This document shows, piece after piece, positions 32,501-45,540 of a stretch of 64,000 nucleotides of DNA. Source of the stretch: Saccharomycopsis fibuligera x Saccharomycopsis cf. fibuligera (lineage: Eukaryota > Ascomycota > Saccharomycetes > Ascoideales > Saccharomycopsidaceae); NCBI GenBank assembly GCA_001936135.1, contig CP012809.1, positions 4,389,501 to 4,453,500 on the forward strand. The letters run 5' to 3'. The translations under genes were made by a program, and so were the position numbers. Under the pieces are notes generated by a model, which worked only from the letters and a program-made list of their open reading frames with translations, was not told where the DNA came from and made no database searches. Each line of letters opens with the position of its first letter. Positions within the stretch are counted from its first letter, which is position 1.

Positions 32501-34486
32501 ATGTCCGATCCTGAGAAGCCAACTGCTAACCCAGCTGAGAGTGCCAGTTCCACTGGATCTCCCGACGGCCAAAACATAGAACAAATTGAGAAAGTTATTA
32601 CTCCAAAAGAAGAGAACACTGATTCTGAACATGACATTGCGAATTCTACTGCCTCTGATGTCAAAGTGGACAACATTTTGAAAGATTTCACCGAGGAAGA
32701 AGTTATGGCCAAAGGTAGAGCTTATGCGCTTTCTTACGGCTTGGATCCAGAACTTTTTGCCCGTGCTGCTGCTGTTGCTAGATCTCCAACTGAGTTTAGA
32801 AACATGAGCTTTTTGTACCAAGACGAAGTCGAAGCTTTGGATTTTGAAAGTAAGCACAAATGGAGAGCTGTGCCAAAAAGATTGTATCATGTCATTGCTA
32901 TGTGTAGTGTGGCAGCTGCTGTTCAAGGTATGGACGAATCTGTCACTAATGGTGCTAATCTTTTCTGGCCTGCAGCCTTGGGTATTGGTGGTGATAGTGA
33001 CAGAGACAGTTGGTTGCTTGGTCTTGTGAACTCTGCTCCTTATCTATGTTGTGCTGTCATTGGTTGCTGGTTAACCGATCCAATTAACCATTACTTTGGT
33101 CGTAAAGGTGCTATTTTCATTACTTGTTTTATTTCGTTATGGGCCTGTTTCTGGCAGGGTTTTGTTGACAGTTGGTATCATTTGTTTGTTGCTAGATTCT
33201 TTTTAGGATTTGGTATTGGTCCAAAGTCTGCTACTGTTCCTGTTTACGCTGCCGAAACTACCCCAGCAAATATTCGTGGTGCACTTGTAATGATGTGGCA
33301 ATTATGGACTGCTTTTGGTATTATGTTGGGTACCACTTTTTCGCTTGCCTTTTTCTATGTCGACAATGCTGATGGTTCTTCTGGATTGGAATTTGCTGCA
33401 AAGACTAACCACATGGTATCCAAAGGTTTGAACTGGCGGTTAATGTTAGCCTCGGCTTTAATTCCTGCCATTTTCGTCTGTATCCAAGTCCTATACTGTC
33501 CAGAATCCCCAAGATGGTTGATGGGTAAAGATAGACACAACGAAGCCTATCAGTCCTATTCAGTCTTGAGAAAGCATAAAATACTTGCTGCTAGAGACTG
33601 CTTTTACCAATACTGTCTTTTCGTCGAGGAAGTTTCCTATAACGAGGGCCGCAATATTTTCTGGAAAATTAAGGAGATGCTTACCAAGCGTCGTAACAGA
33701 AATGCTGCCGTTGGTGCCTTCATTGTCATGTTTATGCAACAATTTTGTGGTATTAATGTCATTGCTTACTACTCAAGTTCCATCTTTTCTGAATCTGGTT
33801 TTGACACCATCGAATCACTCTTGGCTTCTTGGGGTTTTGGTATGATTAACACTGTTTTCGCCTTGCCTGCTGTCTTCACTATTGACACCTTTGGGCGTAA
33901 ATTCTTGTTGATGTTGACTTTCCCACTTATGGCCATATTTTTGCTTGTTGCTGGTTTTGCGTTTTGGATTCCAGAGACTAGTAATGCAAGAATTGGGATT
34001 ATTGCCTTTGGTGTTTACATGTTCACTGCTATCTACTCTTCCGGCGAAGGTCCAGTACCATTCACTTATTCTGCTGAAGTTTTTCCATTGTACATTCGTG
34101 ACGTGGGTATGTCTTTTGCTACTGCAACTTGTTGGTTCTTCAACTTCGTGTTGGCCATTACTTGGCCATCTTTAAAGAGAGCATTCAAGCCACAAGGTGC
34201 CTTCGGGTGGTACGCTGCTTGGAATTTTGTTGGTTTCTTTTTGGTGTTTTTATTCCTCAGAGAAACAAAGGGTTATACCTTGGAAGAATTGGATTACATC
34301 TTTGATGTGCCAATGCCACGTTTTGCTGCTCACGAAGTTCATCGCTACTTGAGAAAGTTCGAAATTCATATTTTGAGAAGAAAGCTTCCACAATTACCAC
34401 CATTACACGCCAAAGCTATTGCAGCTACTCACAACTTGGACGAAAAAGCTGTTGGTAAGCATATTGATGTCGCCGACTCTGCTTAA
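32501..34486 (+). CDS. Sugar-porter-family MFS transporter, substrate unknown
   Basis: The 661-residue product has a cytosolic N-terminus of about 115 residues followed by 12 predicted membrane segments. Sugar-porter signatures are present: YFGRKGAIF after TM2, ARFFLGFGIGPKS in TM4, CPESPRWLMGK before the central loop, MQQFCGINVIAYYSS in TM7, DTFGRKFLL, and FLRETKGYTLEEL after TM12. The N-terminal part DPELFARAAAVARSP and AAVQGMDESVTNGANLF are typical of a fungal subgroup often annotated as inositol, polyol or sugar carriers. The family is sure, the substrate is not; it could be a proton symporter or a facilitator at the plasma membrane. Codon bias (TTG, GCT, GGT) suggests good expression. 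TATAAATA lies about 150 bp upstream of ATG 32501. Confidence 0.9.
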   Translation: MSDPEKPTANPAESASSTGSPDGQNIEQIEKVITPKEENTDSEHDIANSTASDVKVDNILKDFTEEEVMAKGRAYALSYGLDPELFARAAAVARSPTEFRNMSFLYQDEVEALDFESKHKWRAVPKRLYHVIAMCSVAAAVQGMDESVTNGANLFWPAALGIGGDSDRDSWLLGLVNSAPYLCCAVIGCWLTDPINHYFGRKGAIFITCFISLWACFWQGFVDSWYHLFVARFFLGFGIGPKSATVPVYAAETTPANIRGALVMMWQLWTAFGIMLGTTFSLAFFYVDNADGSSGLEFAAKTNHMVSKGLNWRLMLASALIPAIFVCIQVLYCPESPRWLMGKDRHNEAYQSYSVLRKHKILAARDCFYQYCLFVEEVSYNEGRNIFWKIKEMLTKRRNRNAAVGAFIVMFMQQFCGINVIAYYSSSIFSESGFDTIESLLASWGFGMINTVFALPAVFTIDTFGRKFLLMLTFPLMAIFLLVAGFAFWIPETSNARIGIIAFGVYMFTAIYSSGEGPVPFTYSAEVFPLYIRDVGMSFATATCWFFNFVLAITWPSLKRAFKPQGAFGWYAAWNFVGFFLVFLFLRETKGYTLEELDYIFDVPMPRFAAHEVHRYLRKFEIHILRRKLPQLPPLHAKAIAATHNLDEKAVGKHIDVADSA

Positions 34487-35006
34487 GTATGAACTTGTTT
34501 AATTTTTTGTTTACTTGTTTTCAATTTTTATACTCTTATTAATGTTATATGACTTTACTATATCTTTTTTATTGTTTCGCACAGTTTTTTTTTTTTTTTT
34601 ACTCTTCTGATTTTATCTAGTTATCAAAAGCAAAATACATCTATACCACATATACATAGAAAAAGATTTACACTTTTTCTTTTATATGCTAATGATATAT
34701 TTTCTGTTTGTTTTAAACTTTTGTACAATAATGCTGGTAATGTTTGAACCAGTATAAGACATTAGCTTTGAGACAAGACCTCAATCTAACTCTACTACAG
34801 CTTGAATTTTAAGCTCAATATAAAAAGCATCTTTTCTTATTACAAAACCTCATAATACACAGTAAGAAAAACATAGAACAAATTCACTTTTCAATGGAAG
34901 CCAGATAAGATATGTTAACAGGTTAACAAACAAAATTAACGATAAAAAGTAAAAAGATAGAGGAATAAGAAACGTTAAATTAAATTTCATTCTTCCAAGC
35001 AAGCAT
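34487..35006. other. Convergent intergenic region, transporter / RVB1
   Basis: 520 bp of AT-rich 3' flanks with a poly(T) run near 34588-34601 and TATA-rich efficiency-type elements. No gene seen. Confidence 0.6.
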
Positions 35007-38397
<3,391 letters not shown>

Positions 38398-39032
38398 ATG
38401 CAGCTCCTCACAAACTTCACGTACTTGTTTTTCTCTTTCATAATGATTGCTGCTGCCCGTACGTATTCTAATTCTAATGTTTAATGAAAATTTCTCAACA
38501 CTCTTTCTTCGTGCTTGTCAAATGACTTCTTCAATACTAACAATGTTTAGATGCAGAAAACTCTGGCTCTGCAATTATCCCGGAATTCATCGTCAAAAGA
38601 GACGCAGCTGATCCGGCCGCCGCCGCTGCCGCCGGCAATGGTAATGCTGCCGCTGCCGCTGGCAATGGTAATGCTGCCGCCGGCAATGGTAATGCTGCCT
38701 TAGGTGGTGGTGGTGCTGCTGGCGATGATGGCACAACAGATACTGATTCTGCCACTACCGCCTGGCTCACTTTAACAACCAATGGTGTCCTTACTACAGT
38801 TGGTACAAAGTTTCACCAATCTTTTCTTTCGAGTCACACAACAGCTGATGTTTCTGTTCCTGCTGGCTCTATTGGCTTAGGGTCTCATAGCGGTACTGTT
38901 GGGGTGATAGAATCTCAAAATATTGTCACTGTTTCTTCCAGTGGCGCAGCAATGATGAATGGCCAATTTTTGGACAACAACGGTGGTATGTGTGCTTGCT
39001 TATTAGCTGTGATTGGTGCCTTCATTGTATGA
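38398..39032 (+). CDS. Kre1-like secreted, probably GPI-anchored cell-wall protein, two exons (38398-38458 and 38551-39032)
   Basis: Exon 1 encodes a signal peptide (MQLLTNFTYLFFSFIMIAAA) and ends one base into a His codon. The intron (38459-38550, 92 nt) has donor GTACGT, branch ACTAAC and acceptor TTTAG. Splicing gives 180 residues. After signal cleavage near AHA, a short propeptide ends in VKR (Kex2-type site), followed by an Ala/Gly/Asn repeat (AAGNGNAA units). A conserved block, WLTLTTNGVLTTVGTKFHQSF then PAGSIGLGSHSGTVG, resembles Kre1-family cell-wall proteins. The tail NNGGMCACLLAVIGAFIV fits a GPI attachment signal. Kre1 proteins take part in beta-1,6-glucan assembly. The assignment to Kre1 rests on the W-T-T-G and GSxGLGS-SGxVG pattern and is tentative; the spliced model is well supported. 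The frame has no CTG codon. Confidence 0.75.
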
Positions 39033-40837
39033 AGTACACAGTTGAGATATATTAATTGAACAGCAGTTTTTTTTTTTTTTTGAAAAACTCTTAGCCTGCT
39101 CATAGCCTGGATGCCAACGTTGATAAATGTGCATTCACGCTTGTTACACTTCAAAAAAATAGTTCAAGATAGGCAAAAATGCTTATTCACCGACTTATAC
39201 AAAAATGTATTATAATTGAATCGCTTTCTGCGCGTATTCAAAAAAAAACGATTAAAACAAATGAACAGTAACTGGTTTACAAGAATTCAAAAAAGCAATC
39301 AAATTAGTAAATTAAAAAAATAGGTTTTTATCTGAGGAAAAGATAATTAATTATTAATGCCTTGGTCGTATAAGGCCGCGATATTAGCTTTTAAAAACCA
39401 ACAGTAGCTGGGTATTACAATCATGAATCATGCAAACATCATTATAATATTTGATAAAAGAGAATGCAAAAACGAACAATGTGTATCTCTTAGAAGTCAA
39501 TGATATGTTTCTTTTTACGACTTTTTGTTAATTGACTTTTTCTATGTTTCTTATTAAGGTTTTTTTTTTTTTATTTTTTTTGTTCAAAAAAAAAAAAAAT
39601 TGGTGCTTTTCTTTCTCGCTTGATCAGTGGTGGTTTAATTGTTCCTGGGGCTTTTTCGTATTTATATATTCAAAGCTGTAATTTTGTTTTATTCTTTTTC
39701 CTTTTTTTTTTCCTTTTTCTGTTTTATCTGATGTTTTTCTTTTTTATCACTTATTAATGTTTTTCTTTTTTCTCCTACCCCTGAATTTTTTTTACCTTGC
39801 TGTTAATTAATGTTTTTTCATGTTTTTGCTTATAGTTTTACCTTTTCACCTCCCTTATAAACTATTCCATAGTTATTATTTGTCAGTGCAATGCTTCTAA
39901 AGATTATATCTAAAACTTATACGCTGTATTTCCTTACGCATTTCATGATTTTACAGAACAAACTCCTCACTCTGATACCAAGCATTGATACTATTTACAC
40001 CATAGTTGTCGCTAAGATGCATATTGTGGCTACGCTTTTCCAAGAAATCATTGTAGCAAAACTCAGTTGCGAATTATCTGTACTTCTTTGATAGCACATT
40101 CGTGAACACAGCAAGATGTGCTTCAATAGTATAGCTATAGCTATATCCTTACAACACGCTACCCTTAATCTTTGAATTTCTCGTGTACATGGACTTCGTG
40201 AACCAAGAAATTGAGAGAAAAATACAACAAATATAACTAATTTTTTATTATTGCCGCTGCCAAACTATCAATGCAAATCAAGAACTAACTACGAAATTTT
40301 AACTTTGGGATGCAATGGGTTCCTGCATGCTATATTTGAAAGGAAACGAAAGAAAATCAAGCCACATGAGCCAGGTATACAAACTCTTAATTGTCGTCAT
40401 CCATTACTATAGTTCAGTAAGTCACTCCATTAAGCGCTATCGACAATATTTTTACAAACTACAATACCAGAGGAAAAAACAATTAAACATTGCATTTATG
40501 ATAAAAAAAAAAATGAAAAGTTAAAAAAATAAGCGCCCTTTCAAATCAATAGATTAAAAAAAGACAATGATTGTTGCAATAAAATAATACACCTAGATTG
40601 CATTCCCTCTGATAGAGAGACCAAACAATAAAAATTAATAAAAACCTAGTATCAAGCACGTAACAAAAAGAAGATAATAAGCCAGGCTGCTATTTTTGTG
40701 TCTAATCCACTCTATTTTGATAAGTGACTGCATCAAACCAGCTAGCTATTTCTTTTTATTATGAGCACATTTCATTCCACGAACATGTAGCCAAAAACAA
40801 ACAAAGAAGTAATAAATGTCAAATATTCTTTGGTTCT
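39033..40837. other. 1.8 kb convergent intergenic region, Kre1-like gene / CDC33
   Basis: Very AT-rich, with T-rich pyrimidine stretches between 39555 and 39830 and many short A runs. A hydrophobic 66-codon frame at 39891-40091 is not convincing. No RNA gene recognised. Confidence 0.5.
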
Positions 40838-41503
40838 TTAAACAATAATTAATGGCTTGGTGCTCTTAGTGTTACCTTCATGAGGTGTGAATTCTAATTT
40901 GTCGTTATCGGTCAACTTCAAAACCTTCTTGAACTTTTTGCCAACTGGTTCCAAGCTTTCCTTGTCACAAGATTTGGACCACAAACCAACTCTATAGAAT
41001 GCTTTTCTGACGTTCAAAACAATACCGTTGACCTCGTCTTCGTCTTCTTCAATAGTTTCACCAATAGCGGATAGCAAAGCTCTCAACCAAAGGTCGTTAA
41101 TGTCGGTCTTCTTCTTTTCTTTAAATTGATAAGCCCACTTACCACCCTTGGCGTTTTGAGTGTCTTCCCATTCTGGTCTGATTCCTTCTCTGAACAAGTG
41201 GTAGTCTGATCTGATTGGCAATTCTCTAGCCGCTGGCACTGCATTGTACACGCCCCAGAATTCTTCAACAGTAGAGAAGGTAACCACTGATTTCAACAAG
41301 TCGGCCCATGACTCAGAGTTATCAACAGATGGTTTAGTGTACCACAAGGTCCATTTACCGTTTAATGGATGGTAGTGGGTTAACTCCTTGGTGGATAACA
41401 CGGTGACCGGTTCCTTGTTGGATGCTTCTTCCTCTTTAGCGAGCTGAGCTTTGGAGTCGTCAATTTGCAAGTCTTGGACTTTGGTGGATAATTCTTCAGA
41501 CAT
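40838..41503 (-). CDS. CDC33: Translation initiation factor eIF4E (cap-binding protein)
   Basis: The 221-residue protein binds the mRNA 5' cap and eIF4G. The family pattern is intact: HPLNGKWTLWYTKP with the first conserved tryptophans, TVEEFWGVYNAV with the dorsal Trp that contacts eIF4G and 4E-BPs, RPEWED for cap stacking, GGKWAYQF, and DLWLRALLSAIGE near the C-terminal half. Codon use is biased like that of ENO1, as expected for an abundant factor. ATG 41503 is the first in frame. It lies among secreted-protein genes to which it has no functional link. Confidence 0.97.
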   Translation of the reverse strand: MSEELSTKVQDLQIDDSKAQLAKEEEASNKEPVTVLSTKELTHYHPLNGKWTLWYTKPSVDNSESWADLLKSVVTFSTVEEFWGVYNAVPAARELPIRSDYHLFREGIRPEWEDTQNAKGGKWAYQFKEKKKTDINDLWLRALLSAIGETIEEDEDEVNGIVLNVRKAFYRVGLWSKSCDKESLEPVGKKFKKVLKLTDNDKLEFTPHEGNTKSTKPLIIV

Positions 41504-42184
41504 TATGGCGGTTTATGTACTTTAACAGTATTATTATCTCGGCGATTCTTTGTTCAAGCAAAAATGAAAGCCAGCTCTCCGTATTCCAAATAAGAGAACT
41601 ATGTGGTACCAAAGATTCAACTATAGTCGTCTTCTGCCTCTGTTTCGTCCTCTTCCTATTTTTTTTTTTTTTTTGATCAATTTTTTCTCTGCCTGTTTTG
41701 TTTGTGGGCGCTTTCGGTCATCATAGGCCGGGTAAATTGCACTGCTCAGCGAAGACTATTAAAATTTTTTTTTTTGCCTGTCGCTGCAATTTTACTTTTT
41801 TTTTTTTTACTTCATATGATCCAACATGCGCGCACACTCAAAAGTGACAGCTAGTGCCGCAGACGCTGTGAGCTACACAAGAGAAAATACTTTGGAAGAG
41901 TTTTTATGTGTACCGAAGATAATCTTGGGATAAACTTTATATGGGGGACTTTATTTCGCCTGAAGAAGCTATAGTAAAAAAGTATATTATGGTAAACAAA
42001 TAAGAATGATGAATTGAAGCGTGTGTTATGATCTGACAAGCGAGATAAAAAGCTGAGAGGCAAATTCAAATAATTTTATGGCTATTAGAGTGAACAATTT
42101 GTTTGCAAGTATGCCTCAGATTTAGGTGCTGCTAACAATGTTGGTTCCTAACATGAATGACGTTGGACTGTCAGTGTCAATAGT
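41504..42184. other. CDC33 upstream region and 3' flank of the next gene
   Basis: 681 bp with several poly(T) runs (41658-41673, 41767-41775, 41798-41809), which read as poly(A) upstream of CDC33, and no credible gene. Confidence 0.5.
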
Positions 42185-42643
42185 TTAGCGAGCGCCATTA
42201 GCAGCCGCCACTTCCGCGGTAGTTGTAGCTGCTGGAGCAGCTGCTGCTGCCTGTGATGAGCTTTGGATGGTCACTGTAGTAGCTTTATTTGCTGACAACA
42301 GTGATTGTGCCGCCAACAGCGCCGACTCTGCCGACACCAAGGACAAGCGCTTTTCTCTACCGTGATATGCTATCGTTTTGAATGCTTCCAATCCACCATA
42401 TAATGCTAAGGCGCCAGCTGCCAATCCGGAACCGACTTTCATTGGACTCTCAAAGACAATTGTTTTCTCCGGCTTCTCTGCTGGCGCTTGTCTTTTATGA
42501 TTAGCGAGGGCAATATCTGCGTCAGTGGGTGCTAACGTGGTAGTACTTCGATAACTAGATTCTGCGCCGCTGGCGCTGGCTGCTTCTGTAGCAACAGCAA
42601 TACCAGAAATGATTATCATTGTGGTAATAATGGAGTACCTCAT
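42185..42643 (-). CDS. Small secreted protein with two Kex2-type sites flanking a hydrophobic peptide
   Basis: The start is ATG 42643 (152 residues); the frame upstream of it has no other ATG. Residues 1 to about 20 are a signal peptide (MRYSIITTMIIISGIAVATE). KR at 50-51 and EKR at 97-99 bracket a peptide of about 46 residues containing the hydrophobic helix SGLAAGALALYGGLEAFKTI. The rest is an Ala/Ser/Thr-rich tail with ATTVTIQSSSQ and ends AANGAR. No GPI signal or known domain is seen. The layout resembles three other genes nearby (43515, 44848, 51956). Kex2 processing would release the middle peptide. I do not recognise the family; a cell-wall or peptide-precursor role is inference only. 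Confidence 0.75.
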   Translation of the reverse strand: MRYSIITTMIIISGIAVATEAASASGAESSYRSTTTLAPTDADIALANHKRQAPAEKPEKTIVFESPMKVGSGLAAGALALYGGLEAFKTIAYHGREKRLSLVSAESALLAAQSLLSANKATTVTIQSSSQAAAAAPAATTTAEVAAANGAR

Positions 42644-43514
42644 TTTTTTTGGTTCAAATGATGGCTCTAAAAATGGGATAAGTTGATTACAGTAGAGCTG
42701 ACTGGAAGATAAATGAAAATGTTTGAGGGGGGGGAAAGAGAAAAACGGTGAACAGTAGAACTGTTTACGTGGCACGAGAAATCCCTAGGAAAAAACAGGA
42801 TTATACAAAGTTTATGTTCAATATATACAACCAAATAATTATCTAGGGGAAAAGACTTCTGTAGATGGTATTAAAACGGTGTTATTTTACGATGGTCCCG
42901 TATCACAGTTAAAAGGAAATAATATTAAAGCTGCGAAAAGTATCGGTGCGTGCCTTGCAATACGGGGTCAGCAACTACACATATATTAACACCAAGAAAA
43001 CACACAAGGTAAGTACAGACATTAAGTTAATTTTCACCAAACCAGTCGAATACTTTTTAACTATATAATGGTGGTTGATGGACCCCTGCTTGAGTCGTGA
43101 AGAGCATCGGAATTATCATCAAGCAAAATAATATTACGCCGCTTTTTTATGCAAAATCTGCAGACTCCGCTGGAGTGGAACAATACAGATAGGGATGTAA
43201 GTTTTACTCAAAACAATAGTGGCGGTGGTGAGAGTCAATCGTGACAGGGGTGGCAGAAAAGACTCTGTTTTACATTAAAAATGCTTTGAGAAAGAAAATA
43301 GATTAAACCAAGTAACTTGCATGAAAAATAGTATGACTAAAATGAATTGAAGAATTAATGAAAAGAAAGAAAAATAGCCAGATACCGGCTCTGGCAAAAA
43401 AAAGGAAAGGGAAACTCGAAGAAACAAAGAATCAGTAATCAGAAATGCTAAAGCTAAAGATAAAAAAATGCTTAAGGTTTTTTATTTGGGAATGATATCA
43501 AGTGATTGACCACT
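42644..43514. other. Intergenic region between two secreted-protein genes
   Basis: 871 bp; a poly(G) run (42727-42734) and TATATA near 42821-42826 lie upstream of the 42643 start. No gene seen. Confidence 0.5.
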
Positions 43515-43985
43515 TCAAGCGGTGGTAGTAGCACTTGCACTGGCACTTGATGAAGTTACACGAGTGGTAAGAGTCGTTGCAGTGACAAAGGATTGAGCAT
43601 ATGCGCTGGTGGCAGATTCAACAGCACTAGATACCACAACGCTTTGAGATCTGTGACTTTCTCTTTCTTTGTGCTTGCCGTATTGGTAAACAATCTCACC
43701 AGCACCAAGAGCAGCAGCACCTATGATACCTGCTTTACCAGCTTTTTTACCAACTTTAGCCCCAACTTTACCAACAGTTTTGGCAGCTTGACCAGCTTTG
43801 GTAGCACCAGTACCAATGGCGTGACCAGCAGCTTTGGCACCAGCAGCAATGTTGTGTCCGACAGCTTGCACACCAACCGGCAAAGCTCTCTTGTCATGTT
43901 CCACGTATTGATCTTCCTGAACATAAGCACTGACCAATTGGGAAATAAGAGATAACAAAAGGATTGAGGTGATTTTAAATTGCAT
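43515..43985 (-). CDS. Small secreted protein, Gly/Ala/Lys-rich, with a Kex2-type site
   Basis: The 156-residue product has a clear signal peptide (MQFKITSILLLSLISQLVSA), a 13-residue propeptide ending HDKR (31-33), and then a low-complexity segment about 34-85 built from Gly, Ala and Lys at short spacing (GHNIAAGAKAAGHAIGTGAT, GKVGAKVGKKAGKAG), with a net positive charge. A hydrophobic run IIGAAALGAGEIVYQY follows, then KHKERESHR and a Ser/Thr/Ala tail. The composition is like membrane-active cationic peptides, but Gly/Ala-rich stretches also occur in structural proteins. No known domain. TATATAAATA lies about 175 bp upstream (44158-44167, minus strand). It shares its layout with the neighbours at 42185, 44848 and 51956. 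Confidence 0.8.
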   Translation of the reverse strand: MQFKITSILLLSLISQLVSAYVQEDQYVEHDKRALPVGVQAVGHNIAAGAKAAGHAIGTGATKAGQAAKTVGKVGAKVGKKAGKAGIIGAAALGAGEIVYQYGKHKERESHRSQSVVVSSAVESATSAYAQSFVTATTLTTRVTSSSASASATTTA

Positions 43986-44847
43986 TTTGTATCTGTAAGA
44001 TTTTTTAGTTGAAAATGGGTTGCGATTTTCTTTTTTTGTTGAATAGAATAAACTTAAGCCAGAAGTTTGAATACTCGTTGAAGTGATAGATGATGAAGTG
44101 TTGATGATATAATTGAAATAGTTTTTCTTTTTCCAGAAATTACCATTTCATTGATGTATTTATATACTGTTATCCATCGTTTTTTTAGCATATGTCGTTG
44201 GCGTTACCAAGTAACTACTTTTTCTAGCTACATTCCACAAATCGAGGATGTTGAAGCCATGAATGACAAAAATAGAAGCAGTTTATCAAAGGTCTCTTTA
44301 TTCAAACCAGTTCATATCCGTGGATGTTCTTAGTTTACTCATTGATACATCTCACATTCTCAAATTGTTTTGAAGTGCAGAGAAACCTCATTCCCGAGAT
44401 CGGGAAGCTAAGGCTTGGTGCCCTAAGGATAGCATAGAGACGGGATACTAAATTTAGACTGCTTGGAGAATTAGTGTAATAAAAAAAAAAATAATAGTAA
44501 AAAAAAAGCTGCTTGGCGTGAAGTGAGCCGTGCAAAGACACCGCATGCGGAGGCCCTGATGCTTATTTGGCTTGTCAATAACTTTAACATTCCATCTCCA
44601 ACATTAAGTTGTTGGTGAGCCTCAAAGTTGGAGCTTATTTTGATGAATGTCATTGCCGTTATTTCATGTACACTACAATTACGCGAATTCAGTTCAATAA
44701 ACTAGAGATACACTACAGATTTGAAATTATTACATGAAAAAGAAGTTTGAAGCTGAAGAAGATAGATAAAAGTATAACTAAAAGAATTTGTATAGTTTTG
44801 TTTAATAACAATAATGTCTAGCAGGGGTTTAGATTCCCAACCTTGCG
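43986..44847. other. Intergenic region with a near-perfect palindrome
   Basis: 862 bp without a gene. TTCCCGAGATCGGGAA at 44391-44406 is a palindrome broken only at its two central bases and contains CCG and CGG half-sites, as bound by Zn2Cys6 factors. It lies about 406 bp upstream of the 43985 start. The shared TATA 12-mer CAGTATATAAAT (44158-44169, minus) recurs at 51730-51741 upstream of the other secreted gene. Confidence 0.45.
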
Positions 44848-45540
44848 TCAAGCAGATGGGGCAACAGTGATCGTTGTACGATTGTCATGATGGTAATAAC
44901 TAGGAGCCAAAGTTTGTATAGTCATTCTTTCATAATTCTCTGCACCAACAGCCGTCTCACTAGGAAACTCACTTGGCGTAGAAGCTGCTGCTTTGCTAGA
45001 AGTTATTTCTAGGTCTCTGGCTTGTATCAGCACGGTGTGAACCGGCACACTGGTAGACAATGATCCTGCAAAAGTGCCGACACCACCCAAAGAAAGCAAA
45101 TCTTTTATCCCATTGAAAGCACCATAGGCTGCAAGTCCATAGAAACCATATTTACCAGCTGTTCTTATTTTGTCCTCTCCTGGCAAACTTTTTGTCACCG
45201 CTGGAATCCCGCCATGTTTAGTCTTAGTTTCTGTCTTCACATTTTCTGAATGTTCTTCAGCTTGAGCGTGAGCTGAAGTAGTTTGCCCTTCATTAGATTG
45301 AGCACCAGCTGCTGCTGCATTGGCTGCCGAGTTTTGATTTTGACCTTCTACTGCTGCCGGGACAGCTGCTGACGAAGGTCTTTGAGCTGCCGCGTTGCTT
45401 CCAGGGGCAGCGGCGGCGGCAGGAGCATTTTGAAAAGCTGTTTGGGGCTCTTCTGTTCTAGTTGTTGTTGCACCATGGGCCACACTGGAGGTAAATAGCA
45501 AAACGGTTGCTATTGAAGCAACAAAGGAACTGGATTTCAT
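44848..45540 (-). CDS. Secreted Ala/Gln/Asn-rich protein with an internal hydrophobic helix
   Basis: The start is ATG 45540 (230 residues). A signal peptide (MKSSSFVASIATVLLFTSSVAHG) is followed by a long Ala/Gln/Asn/Pro-rich region (to about 115), a charged stretch (EEHSENVKTETKTKHGG) and a hydrophobic helix KYGFYGLAAYGAFNGIKDLL like those in the neighbouring secreted genes. The tail contains TVLIQ, MTIQTLAPS and ends RTTITVAPSA. Unlike its relatives it has no clear KR site before the helix (DKIR instead). No GPI signal. Not recognised as a known family; grouped with 42185, 43515 and 51956 by layout and the TxT(I/V)xPSA-like ending. Confidence 0.75.
   Translation of the reverse strand: MKSSSFVASIATVLLFTSSVAHGATTTRTEEPQTAFQNAPAAAAAPGSNAAAQRPSSAAVPAAVEGQNQNSAANAAAAGAQSNEGQTTSAHAQAEEHSENVKTETKTKHGGIPAVTKSLPGEDKIRTAGKYGFYGLAAYGAFNGIKDLLSLGGVGTFAGSLSTSVPVHTVLIQARDLEITSSKAAASTPSEFPSETAVGAENYERMTIQTLAPSYYHHDNRTTITVAPSA

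Noticed and set aside
39891-40091. 66-codon hydrophobic frame
   Set aside because: AT-rich random frames are often hydrophobic; no supporting signal.
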